This document shows, piece after piece, positions 1 to 11,205 of a stretch of 64,000 nucleotides of DNA. The DNA comes from Nannocystis sp. RBIL2 (GTDB lineage Bacteria; Myxococcota_A; Polyangia; Nannocystales; Nannocystaceae), in NCBI RefSeq assembly GCF_026626745.1, contig NZ_JAPNJW010000001.1, positions 5,378,001 through 5,442,000 on the forward strand. Direction: 5' to 3'. The notes beneath the pieces were generated by a model. It saw only the letters and a list, made by a program, of their open reading frames with translations, did no database searches and was not told the DNA's origin. Each line of letters begins with the position of its first letter. Within the stretch, counting starts at the first letter, position 1. Position numbers and translations under genes: made by a program.

Positions 1-19
1 CGCGCCGCCCGAGCGGGCG

Positions 20-1303
20 GTGAGCGGCGAGTCGACCGCGGTGACGTGGGGCGCGGCGAGCAGCGAGCCGGCGCGCACGGGGACGGCGACGAGCCAGTCG
101 GGCGGGGGCTTCGCGGTGATCCTTCACCAATGCGGCCCGCGCAAGCTCGACGTGATCAAGGTGATCCGCGACCACACGGGGCTCACGCTCAAGGACGCCA
201 AGGACGTGTCCGAGTCGCCCGACGCGGTGGTCAAGCAGGGCCTGAGCGAGCCGGAGGCGCGGTCGCTCGCGCAGGCGCTCACCGCCGTCGACGCGCGCGC
301 GTCGGTCCGCAGCGCGGCCCCGGCGGCGCCCCTGCCCGTCAGCGCGACCGGGGGCTTCGAGGTGGTGCTGCACAACTTCGGCACGCGCAAGATCGACGTG
401 ATCAAGCTGATCCGCGAGGCCACGGGGCTCGGCCTCAAGGACGCCAAGGACCTGTCGGAGTCGACCGACGTGACGATCAAGGCCGGCCTGCGCGAGGACG
501 AGGCGCGGAAGCTAGCGCAGGCGCTGACGGCCGTCGACGCGCGCGTGTCGATCCGCGGCGAGGCGGCGCCGGAGCCGTCGCGGTTGCCCGAGCCGACGGT
601 CGGCTACGGCGTGGTGCTGCGGTCCTGCGGCGAGCACAAGATCAGCGTCATCAAGCTCATCCGCGAGGCCACCGCTCTCGGGCTCAAGGAGGCCAAGGAC
701 CTGGCCGAGTCGACCGACGTGCTGATCAAGGACGGCCTCGGCGGCAGCGAGGCGCGGGCGCTCGCGCAGGCGCTGACGACCGTGGGCGCGCGCGTCGAGG
801 TCCGCAGCCCGGCATTTTCCACGGGCCAGGAGGACGACGAGGACGACGTCCCCGACGCGACGACGCCGTGCGACGTGATCCTCAGCGACTGCGGGCCGCA
901 GAAGATCATGGTGATCAAGGTGATCCGCGAGGAGCTCGCCTGCGGCCTCAAGGAGGCCAAGGACCTGTCCGAAACGCCAGGCGCGCTGCTGCGCGACGGC
1001 ATCGGCCGCCCGGAGGCCGACGCCCTGGCGCAGAAGCTGATCGCGCTCGGGGCCACAGTCGAGGTGCGGGAGATGTGGCGCCGCAGCGAGGCGGCCGAGG
1101 TCGACGTGTTCCTGCAGAGCGTCGGGCCCAACAAGATCTCGGTGATCAAAGAGGTGCGCGCAGTGACCGGCCTCGGGCTCAAGGAGACCAAGGACCTGGT
1201 CGAGTCGGCGCCGACGCTGATCAAGGCGAAGCTCGAGCTGGCGGCCGCGCGCCAGCTGCAGGCCACGCTCGTCGAGGTCGGGGCGGTGGTCGAGCTGCGC
1301 TGA
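20..1303 (+). CDS. Protein of five tandem ribosomal L7/L12-type C-terminal domains (5' end may lie outside the window)
   Basis: Five consecutive copies of about 70 residues each match the C-terminal domain of ribosomal protein L7/L12. Each copy carries the hallmark K-x3-VIK-x(I/V)R, then GL-x-LK(D/E)(A/T)KDL and an A-x2-L-x3-GA-like end. They span roughly residues 30-99, 112-180, 195-263, 285-354 and 361-427. There is no L7/L12 N-terminal dimerisation domain, so this is not the ribosomal stalk protein. In the ribosome this domain recruits translational GTPases; the role of a five-fold array is unknown, and multivalent binding is only an inference. The GTG at 20 is the first start seen, but the frame stays open to the window edge and no ribosome site precedes it, so an upstream domain may be missing. 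Repeats 1-3 are most alike, and repeats 4-5 diverge. Confidence 0.85.
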   Translation: MSGESTAVTWGAASSEPARTGTATSQSGGGFAVILHQCGPRKLDVIKVIRDHTGLTLKDAKDVSESPDAVVKQGLSEPEARSLAQALTAVDARASVRSAAPAAPLPVSATGGFEVVLHNFGTRKIDVIKLIREATGLGLKDAKDLSESTDVTIKAGLREDEARKLAQALTAVDARVSIRGEAAPEPSRLPEPTVGYGVVLRSCGEHKISVIKLIREATALGLKEAKDLAESTDVLIKDGLGGSEARALAQALTTVGARVEVRSPAFSTGQEDDEDDVPDATTPCDVILSDCGPQKIMVIKVIREELACGLKEAKDLSETPGALLRDGIGRPEADALAQKLIALGATVEVREMWRRSEAAEVDVFLQSVGPNKISVIKEVRAVTGLGLKETKDLVESAPTLIKAKLELAAARQLQATLVEVGAVVELR

Positions 1304-1320
1304 GCGGCGGGCGCTCTCGC

Positions 1321-1443
1321 CTGTCCCACGGGACAGGCGCTCGGCGAGACACCGGCGAGACCGTGTGCGCCTGTCTCATGGGACAGATGCCACGGACGAA
1401 CCCTTGGGCCGGCGAGCGCGATGGGATCTGTCCCTGAGGACAG
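1321..1443. repeat. Three single copies of the 16-bp dispersed dyad
   Basis: Copies lie at 1321-1336 (ctgtcccacgggacag), 1371-1386 (ctgtctcatgggacag) and 1428-1443 (ctgtccctgaggacag). All three are perfect matches to CTGTCY-N4-RGACAG with different 4-bp centres. They follow the L7/L12-repeat gene, and the first could serve as a terminator hairpin although no T-run follows. The longer arms in the third (gatctgtcc/ggacagatc) give a 9-bp stem. Confidence 0.9.
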
Positions 1444-1792
1444 ATCTAGAAAAGAATAGCGAGGCGTCGGCTGACGCGGGCAGAACCCCCTCGCTGCCGA
1501 CGCGCTCGCGCGAACTCGCTCGGCCCCCGGCCCGCTCAAGCGGCAGGCAGCGCCGCCGCGCGGCGTCGGCGCAGGTGCGCGCGCCAGAGGCTCACGAGAA
1601 GCAGGGTCAGCATGGCGGGGACGCGGGGGATCGCACGATTTCAGAATAGCGGAAATTTCTCTCGTGCCATGGAGCCGGCTGAGCTCGCTCGTCATTTCCT
1701 CTCGTAGTCCCTGGCGCCTCGCGTTGCGCCATCACGGCCGCGTCTGCCGCCTGGCGCCAACCTCGCAAGGGACGCCGTTCCTGTTCAGCGAC

Positions 1793-1821
1793 TTGAAAAT
1801 TCCATTTTAATGAAATACTGT
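1793..1821 (+). promoter_or_regulatory. Putative sigma70-type promoter, possibly leaderless start
   Basis: TTGAAA at 1793-1798 and TACTGT at 1816-1821 are 17 bp apart. Transcription would start near 1828, the ATG that begins the typical MRVGIVGG start of the DUF2325 family. That would give a leaderless mRNA, in keeping with the absence of a ribosome-binding site before either ATG. This is inferred from sequence only. Confidence 0.35.
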
Positions 1822-1827
1822 GTTGGC

Positions 1828-2151
1828 ATGCGCGTGGGCATCGTCGGCGGCCTCGACCGGAGCGAACAGAGCTACCAGCGCGCTGTGCGCGCGATGGGCC
1901 ACGAGCTCGAGCACCACACGGGCTACATGCGGGGCCACGCCTCGCTCGAGCTCGAGCGGCTCGTCGAACGCAGCGACCTCGTCGTCATCGTCACCGAGGT
2001 GAACAGCCACGGCGCAGTGCAGACCACCCGCAAGCTGCTGCGCGAGCGCTCGCGGCCGGCGGTGCTGGTGCGCAAGCTCGGCCTGTCACGCCTGGTCGCG
2101 CTGGTCGAGAACCACGCGTCGACCCTGGCCGCGGAAGCACCTGCCCGCTAG
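1828..2151 (+). CDS. DUF2325 family protein
   Basis: This small soluble protein opens with MRVGIVGGLDRSE, a beta strand and glycine-rich loop. It ends with a central segment rich in VVIVTEVNSHGAV and a basic C-terminal helix, the layout of DUF2325 proteins, whose fold resembles a Rossmann half. Family function is not established. The ATG at 1828 is preferred because family members begin at this Met and a promoter-like pair places the transcript start here. An in-frame ATG at 1810 would add six residues (MKYCVG) without a better ribosome site. It stands alone between the L7/L12-repeat gene and the kinase cluster, which runs the other way. Confidence 0.75.
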   Translation: MRVGIVGGLDRSEQSYQRAVRAMGHELEHHTGYMRGHASLELERLVERSDLVVIVTEVNSHGAVQTTRKLLRERSRPAVLVRKLGLSRLVALVENHASTLAAEAPAR

Positions 2152-2157
2152 GACAGT

Positions 2158-2310
2158 TCAGCAGGGCGGACAGGCCCGCCACGAAGTCTGTCCTTTAGCA
2201 CCTGTCGTATCGGCCAGCACGTGCTCGAACCACTGACGCGCTGCAAGGACGTCCTTGGCAGCGAACGCGAGCTGACCGGGACGCACGGCCCACCGGGGCG
2301 CGAGCACGGC
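2158..2310 (-). pseudogene. Remnant 3' end of a third TPR Ser/Thr kinase
   Basis: Read on the minus strand, this stretch encodes RPGQLAFAAKDV, then RQWFEHVLADTTGAKGQ. It lines up with RAGQLAAKAKDL, then RQWFERVLADATGSKEQ in both full-length kinases upstream. Similarity stops abruptly after that point, at a cluster of ggacag/ctgtcc repeats (2152-2193), and the frame then reaches a stop. It lies just downstream of kinase 1, where the tail of a third tandem copy would be expected. It has no start or catalytic domain of its own. Confidence 0.7.
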
Positions 2311-2327
2311 CAACCTTTGGCTCACGC

Positions 2328-2880
2328 TCAGCGCGCGCAGGCGGCTTCGAGCTCCGCGAGCTCGGCCCTGTGCGCCTCGCCGGTCAGGCCGACGCGCGCG
2401 TCGATCGACAAGGAACAAGCGCGCTGACGCTCGCCGGCATCGAAGAGCAGGCGCGCGAGCCCCAGGGCCGCGAGCGAGCGCGACTCGAGCTGTTCTTTGG
2501 AACCTGTCGCATCGGCCAGCACACGCTCGAACCATTGCCGCGAGACCGGGAGGTCCTTCGCCTTCGCCGCGAGTTGACCGGCGCGCACCGCCACCGCGGC
2601 GATCGCCGGGTGCTTGGGCCCGCCGTCGGCCTCGTAGACGGTGATCGCGCGGGCGAGCAAGCTGCGCGCCTCGGCGAGGTCACCGGCGGCCAGGCACTCG
2701 GCGAGGCCGACCAGCGCCTCGGCGTACATCGAGTGGGTCGTGCCGAGCTGCTCGCCGATGGCGACGGCGCGGCGGAACTCGGCGGCAGCGGTGTCGATCG
2801 CCCCGGCGGTCAGGCTCACCTTGCCGAGGCCGACCAGCGGGTGCAGCAGATAGAGGTGCTGCTGGCCGTAGGTCGCTTCC
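2328..2880 (-). repeat. Near-identical 3' segment shared by kinases 1 and 2
   Basis: The terminal 550 bp or so here and at about 5081-5635 encode proteins with only about five differences in 180 residues. The kinase domains and the first TPR units of the same two genes are much more divergent. The sharp contrast points to recent gene conversion, or recombination confined to the 3' end, after an older tandem duplication. Confidence 0.75.
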
Positions 2881-5039
2881 ATCAGGGCGAGCGCGCGGCG
2901 GTAGCCGGCGGCCGCGGTGTCGTATCGGCCCTGCAGGACGTCGACGTCGGCCACGCCGCCGATCGGGTGCGCCACCATCGGGTGCTGCTCGCCGAGCATC
3001 TCGGAGAACAGCACCACGGCCTGCGAGTAGTGCTCGCGCGCGTCGTCGAGGCGACCCTCGCGCCGCAGTAGTCCGGCGAGGTTGTGATGCACGGCCGCGA
3101 GCAGCGGATCGCCCCCGCCGGTGCGGCGACCCAGCAGATCGATCGTCCGCAGGTAGTGCTCGCGCGCGCGAGCGTTCGCGCCGTCGAGCTCGTAGACTGC
3201 CCCGAGGTTGTTGTGGAGGAGCGCCGCGACGCGGCCGTCGTCGCGCGTGCGCTCGACCAGCGCCTCCGCGACCACCTCGCCCGCGAGCGCCGCGGTCCGC
3301 TGGCCCAGCCCGTCGCCGAGCGCGAACACCCGCCGGGCCGCCGCCTCCGCCGCGACTGCGTCGAGGCCATGGACGAGCGCCAGCTTGAGCGCCGCGGCCA
3401 AGGCCGCCTCGGCCTCCTCGGCGCGCGCGACCGCCATGAGCAGGCTGCCCTCGCCGAGCGCGGCCTCGGCGGTGAGCGGCGGGTAGTGCAGCTCACCGGC
3501 GGCCGCGCGGATCTCCCGGGCCAGCTGCAGGCCCTCGGTGTATTGCCCGGTGCCCTCGAGCGCGGCCGCTCGCGCGAGCTGGCTGCGCCGCGTCTCGACC
3601 TGGGTCGCCGTGTGCGGGTCGTCGGGCGGAGCGACGGCCGCGAGCAACGCGTCGGCGTCGGCGCACGACTCGAGGCTCGGCAACGCGGCGGTCGCCTGCA
3701 CCGCGTTCTCGATCACCGAGCGATCGGCGGCGATGAACACGTCGACCAGCGCCGAGAGATACGCGCGGCGGCGCGACAGGCAGCCGGTGCGGCGGTCGAA
3801 CAGCGAGGTCGACTGCGAGCGGCTCGCGTGAGCCTCGCACGCCTGGGTGCGGCCCTCGGTCCATGATGTCGCGTAAGCGTCGAGGCGAGCGTCGACGCGG
3901 CGCCAGGTGTCGGCCGCGAACGGCGAGCCGGTGGCGACAAAGGCCCGCTCCGCCGCGGCCGCGCGCGTCTCGTCCCACACTCCGGACAGCTCTGCCGCCA
4001 GGCCGTTGCACTGCATCGACGCTTCGCGCTGCGACAGCGCGAAGCCGTAACTGCCCCCCGCCGCCGCGCTGGCCACCGCCACGATCCCGGCCGCCCGCAG
4101 CATCGTCTTTCGTGGGTCGCGCTCGAGCGCGTCGAGCATGTGCTCGAGGCTCGGCCAGCGCAACTCCGGCGTCGGCGCGAGGCTGCGGGCGACGATGCGG
4201 AAGATCCGCCGCGGCACCGGCGAGTCGCGCCGCGGCGGCGGCACGATCCCGCGCCGGACCTTCTGCCGCAGCTCCTCCCAGCTCGCGGCGAGAAAAGGGC
4301 GAGTCCCGTACAGCGCCTCGTAGAGCGTGACGCCGAAGCTGAACTGATCCGACGCCGGCCCGATGGCGCCGCCGAAGTGCTGCTCGGGCGACATGTACGT
4401 CGGCGTCCCGACGATCATCCCGGTACGCGTGAGCCGACCGCCCAGCAGTTCCTCCTGCGACTCGGCGATCGGCTGCAGTTGCGTCGAGGCGTGCGACAAC
4501 GACATCGCTTCGGTCGCTTGCGGCAGCGGCTCTTCGAGGCTCGCAGTCAGCACCGAGCCGTCGGCGTGGACCAGGCCGAAGTCGACCACGCGCGCACGCG
4601 TGTCCTCGCCGACCAGGACGTTGTCGGGCTTGAAATCGCGGTGGACGAGCCCCGCCGCGTGGGCCGCCGCGAGGCCTCGCCCGGCGCCGATGAGCGTGCG
4701 CAGGACCTGTCGCCACGGTCGCTTCTCGGCGCGCAGCCACGACCGCAGCGTCTGGCCGTGGACGTACTCCATGGCGACGTAGATCCCTTCGTCGTGCTCG
4801 CCGACTTGATACACCTGCACGACGTTCGGGTGAGACAGCCGCGCCAGAGCTTGCGCCTCGCGGACCATGCGAGCGCGGATCTGGCGGTTGTCGAAGTGCC
4901 GTCGCGACAGGACCTTGATCGCTACCTCGCGCGCCAGCGCGGCGTCGTGGGCGGCATAGACGATCCCCATGCTTCCCTCGCCCAACTTGCGCGATACGGC
5001 GAAGGGGCCGATCCGGAAAGTTGGCGCGCGCTCGGTCAT
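2328..5039 (-). CDS. Membrane Ser/Thr protein kinase with C-terminal TPR domain (kinase 1)
   Basis: The cytoplasmic kinase domain has a Gly-rich loop GEGSMGIVY (residues 20-28), Lys42 in AIKVL, the catalytic HRDFKPDN, VVDFGLVH and GTPTYMSPEQ, so all catalytic residues are present. A single membrane helix follows near residues 320-345, then a roughly 550-residue periplasmic region of TPR-like helices with Cys residues. This is the common myxobacterial Pkn architecture: a sensor region outside and a kinase inside. ATG 5039 is chosen because the kinase domain begins directly after it; the longer upstream frame is a shadow of the neighbouring gene. The start is 35 bp from the stop of kinase 2, so the two are probably co-transcribed. 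The last 180 residues differ from kinase 2 at only about five positions. Confidence 0.92.
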   Translation of the reverse strand: MTERAPTFRIGPFAVSRKLGEGSMGIVYAAHDAALAREVAIKVLSRRHFDNRQIRARMVREAQALARLSHPNVVQVYQVGEHDEGIYVAMEYVHGQTLRSWLRAEKRPWRQVLRTLIGAGRGLAAAHAAGLVHRDFKPDNVLVGEDTRARVVDFGLVHADGSVLTASLEEPLPQATEAMSLSHASTQLQPIAESQEELLGGRLTRTGMIVGTPTYMSPEQHFGGAIGPASDQFSFGVTLYEALYGTRPFLAASWEELRQKVRRGIVPPPRRDSPVPRRIFRIVARSLAPTPELRWPSLEHMLDALERDPRKTMLRAAGIVAVASAAAGGSYGFALSQREASMQCNGLAAELSGVWDETRAAAAERAFVATGSPFAADTWRRVDARLDAYATSWTEGRTQACEAHASRSQSTSLFDRRTGCLSRRRAYLSALVDVFIAADRSVIENAVQATAALPSLESCADADALLAAVAPPDDPHTATQVETRRSQLARAAALEGTGQYTEGLQLAREIRAAAGELHYPPLTAEAALGEGSLLMAVARAEEAEAALAAALKLALVHGLDAVAAEAAARRVFALGDGLGQRTAALAGEVVAEALVERTRDDGRVAALLHNNLGAVYELDGANARAREHYLRTIDLLGRRTGGGDPLLAAVHHNLAGLLRREGRLDDAREHYSQAVVLFSEMLGEQHPMVAHPIGGVADVDVLQGRYDTAAAGYRRALALMEATYGQQHLYLLHPLVGLGKVSLTAGAIDTAAAEFRRAVAIGEQLGTTHSMYAEALVGLAECLAAGDLAEARSLLARAITVYEADGGPKHPAIAAVAVRAGQLAAKAKDLPVSRQWFERVLADATGSKEQLESRSLAALGLARLLFDAGERQRACSLSIDARVGLTGEAHRAELAELEAACAR

Positions 5040-5074
5040 GGACGGGGACGCGCGATCATAGCCGAACGTGTGAC

Positions 5075-7822
<2,748 letters not shown>

Positions 7823-7827
7823 GCCCT

Positions 7828-8796
7828 TCAGGGTACGATCTTGCCGCTCTGAATCAAACCGCCCGACGCGAACGGGGCGCCACAGGCCGGGATGTTGCAG
7901 CCGATGGTCTGGTTCGCCAGGCGCGTGTTGCTCGTATTCAGACAGACCGCGCCGTTCGGGCCCCACTCGGCCTCGACGACGTAGGACGTGTTCACGGCGG
8001 CGGTCTGGATCCCGAGTTGATCGAGGACATGGATCGGCGTACCCGACACGGTGTGCGGCGTGCCGTTGCCGCAGTAGTCGGCGCGGACCATGCGGGTGCA
8101 GGCCTGGTGGTAGTCGGCGAGCGAGACGCCATTCTTACTCGCCCACGGGCGGTACCCGAAGTCGACGCACTTGGCGAGAGCAGCGGACTTGCAGGCGAAG
8201 GTGAGGGCCTTGTTCGGTCGCGGCGAGATCTTGGCCCCGGTGACCGGATCCCAGACATCGTTGAGGAGGATCGCGCGAGTCGGGTTGCCGAGCGGATCGA
8301 CGCACAGCGGCTGCCATGGTCCGGCGCCGATCTGCAGGTCCAGGTCGTACTCCCAAACATCGGTGCCCGCCACCTTGTCGGCGTCCTTGATCCACACGTA
8401 GCGCCAGCTCGTGACGCCGTCCTGCTTCACTTTGAAGTCGAAGGTCGAGTAAACGACACCCGTGCCGGTGAGCCAGTTGCCGTCGATCTTGAGCTCGCTG
8501 TTGACGACCTGCCCGTCGTAGACGTAGTCGCCGTCGTCCGTGTAAAAGTCGTAGAACTCGATCCACTCGCTCGAGTCGGTGCTGTAGAGCTTGGCCGACT
8601 CGAGCCTGAAGCCGTTGATGCGGAAGTCGTTGATGCGGAAGTCGTTGATGCGGAAGTCGTTCCACACGGTATCGCGGGCCGAGACCACGCCTTCGCCGAA
8701 ACCGACCGCCTCGTCCTCGATGCTCGCCTCGTCACAGCCGATACATCCGAGCGCGAGCACCACCGCACAACTCACCACGCCGGTCTTGAACGCCAT
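7828..8796 (-). CDS. ADYC-domain lipoprotein with NDFRI repeats
   Basis: The N-terminus (MAFKTGVVSCAVVLALGCIGC) is a lipoprotein-type signal with two possible lipid-modified Cys residues. Mature sequence begins with acidic residues. Residues about 45-62 contain NDFRI three times in tandem and a fourth degenerate NGFRL. The C-terminal half is Cys-rich and carries the motif MVRADYCGNG, which defines the ADYC family of myxobacterial exported proteins of unknown function. ATG 8796 has ggagga 7 bp upstream, a strong site, so the longer frame is rejected. It is the first gene of a likely operon with the two TPR kinases. Divergent transcription from the histidine kinase at 8979 leaves 180 bp for both promoters. 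Confidence 0.8.
   Translation of the reverse strand: MAFKTGVVSCAVVLALGCIGCDEASIEDEAVGFGEGVVSARDTVWNDFRINDFRINDFRINGFRLESAKLYSTDSSEWIEFYDFYTDDGDYVYDGQVVNSELKIDGNWLTGTGVVYSTFDFKVKQDGVTSWRYVWIKDADKVAGTDVWEYDLDLQIGAGPWQPLCVDPLGNPTRAILLNDVWDPVTGAKISPRPNKALTFACKSAALAKCVDFGYRPWASKNGVSLADYHQACTRMVRADYCGNGTPHTVSGTPIHVLDQLGIQTAAVNTSYVVEAEWGPNGAVCLNTSNTRLANQTIGCNIPACGAPFASGGLIQSGKIVP
8614..8658 (-). repeat. Three perfect 15-bp tandem repeats encoding NDFRI
   Basis: gttgatgcggaagtc (plus strand) occurs three times without change at 8614-8628, 8629-8643 and 8644-8658. Perfect identity at DNA level, including third positions, means a recent slippage expansion inside the ADYC lipoprotein gene. Each unit preserves frame. 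Confidence 0.95.
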
Positions 8797-8978
8797 CGTT
8801 CCATCCTCCACAAAAAGAAAGCCCTGCTGATCTTCGATCCTATCCCTGGGTTTCGGCGGCGTGAAGGCTCGGGCGCCGGGCGAGAACGCGCGTGCGTCTT
8901 TCACGGGCGTCAGAGGCTTCCTGGTGGGCGTCGGGTCGGCTCACGTCGGGACGTGGCGCGGCACGGGTCGCACCTTCT

Positions 8979-10439
8979 ATGATGGAGGTGTCCTCTGCTC
9001 CGATGACGACCGGCGAAGACCACGCGCGACGAGAAGGACGATCCGCAAGTGCGGTGTCGTCGCGTGACACCGGCTTGCGCCTGGTGTTGGTGATCGCAAG
9101 CCTCGCCTTGCTCCTCGGCGTGGCTGTGGCCGCTGCGAGCGAACATCGTTTGGTCGCGACCTTCGGCGGCGCGCTCCTCCTCGGAGGACACCTCGCGGCC
9201 ACGGTGTTCTTGGGGCGCGGGGAGGGTTCGAGGGGTCGCATCGGTGCGCTCCTCTGGACAGTGATCGTCGCGGCGGTGGCGATCGCGGGGCCGCAGGTCG
9301 CGGGTGCGACGACGCCGCTCTGGTTATTGTTGTTGCCGATCGCGGCGGTCTCCGTGCATGCCACCAGCCTGGCTACGGGGATCACCGCGGTCGCACTCGG
9401 GGCGGCCGCAGGTGCGGGCCTCTTCATCGCGGGAGCAGGATCGATCGCGCTGTCGGCGGCCGTAGCGATCGCCGCGGTCGGTCTGTTCGCTGCAGCGGAG
9501 CAGCGGCGCGGCGAGGCGCGGGACGACGCCCTCCGGCGCCGCGAGAACGAGCTGGCCGGCGTGCGGAGCGAGCTGCGAGATCTCCGAGGCCAGCACGTCG
9601 CCGGGGCCGAGGGCCGGCTCGTCGCGCTCACGCGGGCCAATCAGGCGCTGCAGTCCGAGGTCGAGCGCGGGCGGCGGGTCCTCGAGCAGGCGCTCGACGC
9701 CAGTCGGACCAAGACCTCCTTCCTCCTCAAGATCAGCCACGAGCTGCGCACGCCGCTCAACGCGATCGTCGGCTACACCGAGCTGCTGCTCGAGCACCCG
9801 GACGAGGCCGAGCCGGGCGAGCTGCAGGCCGACCTGACGCGGATCCTCGGGGCCGCGCACGAGCTCCTGGCGCTGATCGACAGCGTGCTCGACCTGGCGC
9901 GGCTCGAGGCCGGCAAGTTCGAGCTGCAGATCGAGGAGTTCGCGCTGCTCGACCTGGTCCACGAGTGCGTGGCCGCCGTGACGCCGCTGGCCGAGCGCGG
10001 GCACAACAAGCTCAAGCTCAAGCTGTCGCGCCAGCTCGGCACGATCCGCAGCGACCGCACGCGCCTGCGCCAGGTGCTCGTGCAGCTGCTCGGCAACGCC
10101 TGCAAGTTCACCCACGGCGGCCTCGTCGAGCTGCGCGTCGAGCCCATGGTCACCGCCACCGGCCCGGTGTACCTGCTCAGCGTCCGCGACAACGGCGTCG
10201 GCATCGACCCGGCCTACATGCCGCGGCTGTTCACCCCGTTCTCGCAGGCCGACGACTCGCCGACGCGCCGCTTCGGCGGCCTCGGCGTCGGCCTGGCGCT
10301 GTGCCGCCACTACTGCAACCTGATCGGCGGAGACATCAGCGCCGAGAGCGAGCTCGGTCAGGGCTCGGTGTTCCGCGTCCAGGTGCCCGCGACCGCCCGC
10401 GACCCGCGAGACGCCGGCGTCATGGTCTCGGCCTTCTGA
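8979..10439 (+). CDS. Membrane hybrid-type sensor histidine kinase (orphan)
   Basis: Five or six hydrophobic helices occupy roughly the first 180 residues, followed by a long charged coiled coil. A HisKA domain with SHELRTPLNAIVGYTELL and an HATPase_c domain follow, with N-box LLGNACKFTHGG, G1 box DNGVGID, the F-box FTPFSQADDS and G2 FGGLGVGLAL. All autokinase motifs are present and there is no receiver domain. No response regulator is adjacent, so it is an orphan kinase. The start is uncertain: ATG 8979, ATG 8982 or ATG 9003 are all possible, the frame also allows 8892, and none has a well-spaced Shine-Dalgarno. Confidence 0.88.
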   Translation: MMEVSSAPMTTGEDHARREGRSASAVSSRDTGLRLVLVIASLALLLGVAVAAASEHRLVATFGGALLLGGHLAATVFLGRGEGSRGRIGALLWTVIVAAVAIAGPQVAGATTPLWLLLLPIAAVSVHATSLATGITAVALGAAAGAGLFIAGAGSIALSAAVAIAAVGLFAAAEQRRGEARDDALRRRENELAGVRSELRDLRGQHVAGAEGRLVALTRANQALQSEVERGRRVLEQALDASRTKTSFLLKISHELRTPLNAIVGYTELLLEHPDEAEPGELQADLTRILGAAHELLALIDSVLDLARLEAGKFELQIEEFALLDLVHECVAAVTPLAERGHNKLKLKLSRQLGTIRSDRTRLRQVLVQLLGNACKFTHGGLVELRVEPMVTATGPVYLLSVRDNGVGIDPAYMPRLFTPFSQADDSPTRRFGGLGVGLALCRHYCNLIGGDISAESELGQGSVFRVQVPATARDPRDAGVMVSAF

Positions 10440-10447
10440 TTTTTCAT

Positions 10448-10491
10448 ATGTCTTTCAAGACATGCCTTTGTGGACATGTTCTTGAAGACAT
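10448..10491. repeat. Chain of three 16-bp dyads at a convergent gene end
   Basis: atgtctttcaagacat (10448-10463), atgcctttgtggacat (10462-10477) and atgttcttgaagacat (10476-10491) overlap by two bases, so the period is exactly 14 bp. They fill the 67 bp between the stop of the histidine kinase and the stop of the zinc-ribbon protein on the other strand. A bidirectional terminator role is plausible, but no T-runs follow. Confidence 0.92.
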
Positions 10492-10506
10492 TGTCATTCC
10501 CACAGA

Positions 10507-11205
10507 TTACACCCCGAACGCGAGCGACAGGGCCAGCGCCGCGGCGACGACCATCGCGGCGACGCCGAGGCCGAGCAGGGCCACGCCGAGGCCGAGGTTG
10601 ATTCGGCGGCGCCGCAGCACGCCGGCGGCTTCGGCCAGAGTGCGCACCGCGTGGTCGCGGGCGCGCGTGCTCGCGGGCAGGTCGCGGACCAGACTGTCGG
10701 TCCCGCAGTAGAGGCAGGTCGTGGCCAGAGCCTCGGGCTCGGGCGCCAGCGGGGCGCCACAGCTGCGGCAGGCGAGCGCGCCGGCGGCCTCGTGGGCGCT
10801 GACGTCCCGGCGCACGCGCAGCACGGCGGCGTTGACAGTCGTCGCCCACAACCACAACAGCGCTCCGGGCAGCAGCGCCGGGAACGCCACGTAACCGAAG
10901 TTCTCGACCGGCGTCGGCGGCGGGACCATCCGCGACTGGACCAGCCAGGTCGCGAGCGGCGGGAGCACCAGCAGCAGCGCCTTCGCGGCCGCCAGCACCG
11001 GCGTGCCGACGCCGCCCGCCAATTGCTGCCAGCGCGGCTCGACCTCGCGGCGCACCTGCGCCGCCGCGGCATGGCCCTCGGCGGCCGCGCGCCAGGTCTC
11101 GGGGACCGCGATCGACCGCCCGCAGTGGCGACAATCGATCGCCGCCCCGGCGACCAGCGGCGCCGCGGCCCCGCAACCCGGGCAGTGCAGCGTGGCGAGG
11201 CTCAC
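10507..11205 (-). CDS. Zinc-ribbon integral membrane protein
   Basis: The protein has two Cys4-type ribbons: CPGCG with CRHCG at the N-terminus, and CRSCG with CLYCG near the middle. They alternate with four hydrophobic helices, two between the ribbons and two at the C-terminus. The layout suggests a membrane protein with cytoplasmic metal-binding knuckles; no enzyme motif is seen and the function is unknown. The GTG at 11205 overlaps the stop of the upstream gene (GTGA), so translation is coupled. The longer frame reading through the upstream gene is a shadow. Confidence 0.75.
   Translation of the reverse strand: MSLATLHCPGCGAAAPLVAGAAIDCRHCGRSIAVPETWRAAAEGHAAAAQVRREVEPRWQQLAGGVGTPVLAAAKALLLVLPPLATWLVQSRMVPPPTPVENFGYVAFPALLPGALLWLWATTVNAAVLRVRRDVSAHEAAGALACRSCGAPLAPEPEALATTCLYCGTDSLVRDLPASTRARDHAVRTLAEAAGVLRRRRINLGLGVALLGLGVAAMVVAAALALSLAFGV

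Larger units (their letters stand above)
1304..1827. other. Intergenic region with three palindromes and a putative promoter
   Basis: This 500-bp gap holds three separate 16-bp dyads, listed separately. Near its right end it has TTGAAA (1793-1798) and TACTGT (1816-1821) at 17-bp spacing, an acceptable -35/-10 pair. Small reading frames here show no family features and are not called. A minus-strand hydrophobic stretch with an Arg cluster near 1560-1620 was seen but lacks a convincing gene context. Confidence 0.4.

Noticed and set aside
1365..1649. A 94-codon frame in the first spacer.
   Set aside because: Starts within a dyad and has biased basic content, no ribosome site and no similarity to known families.
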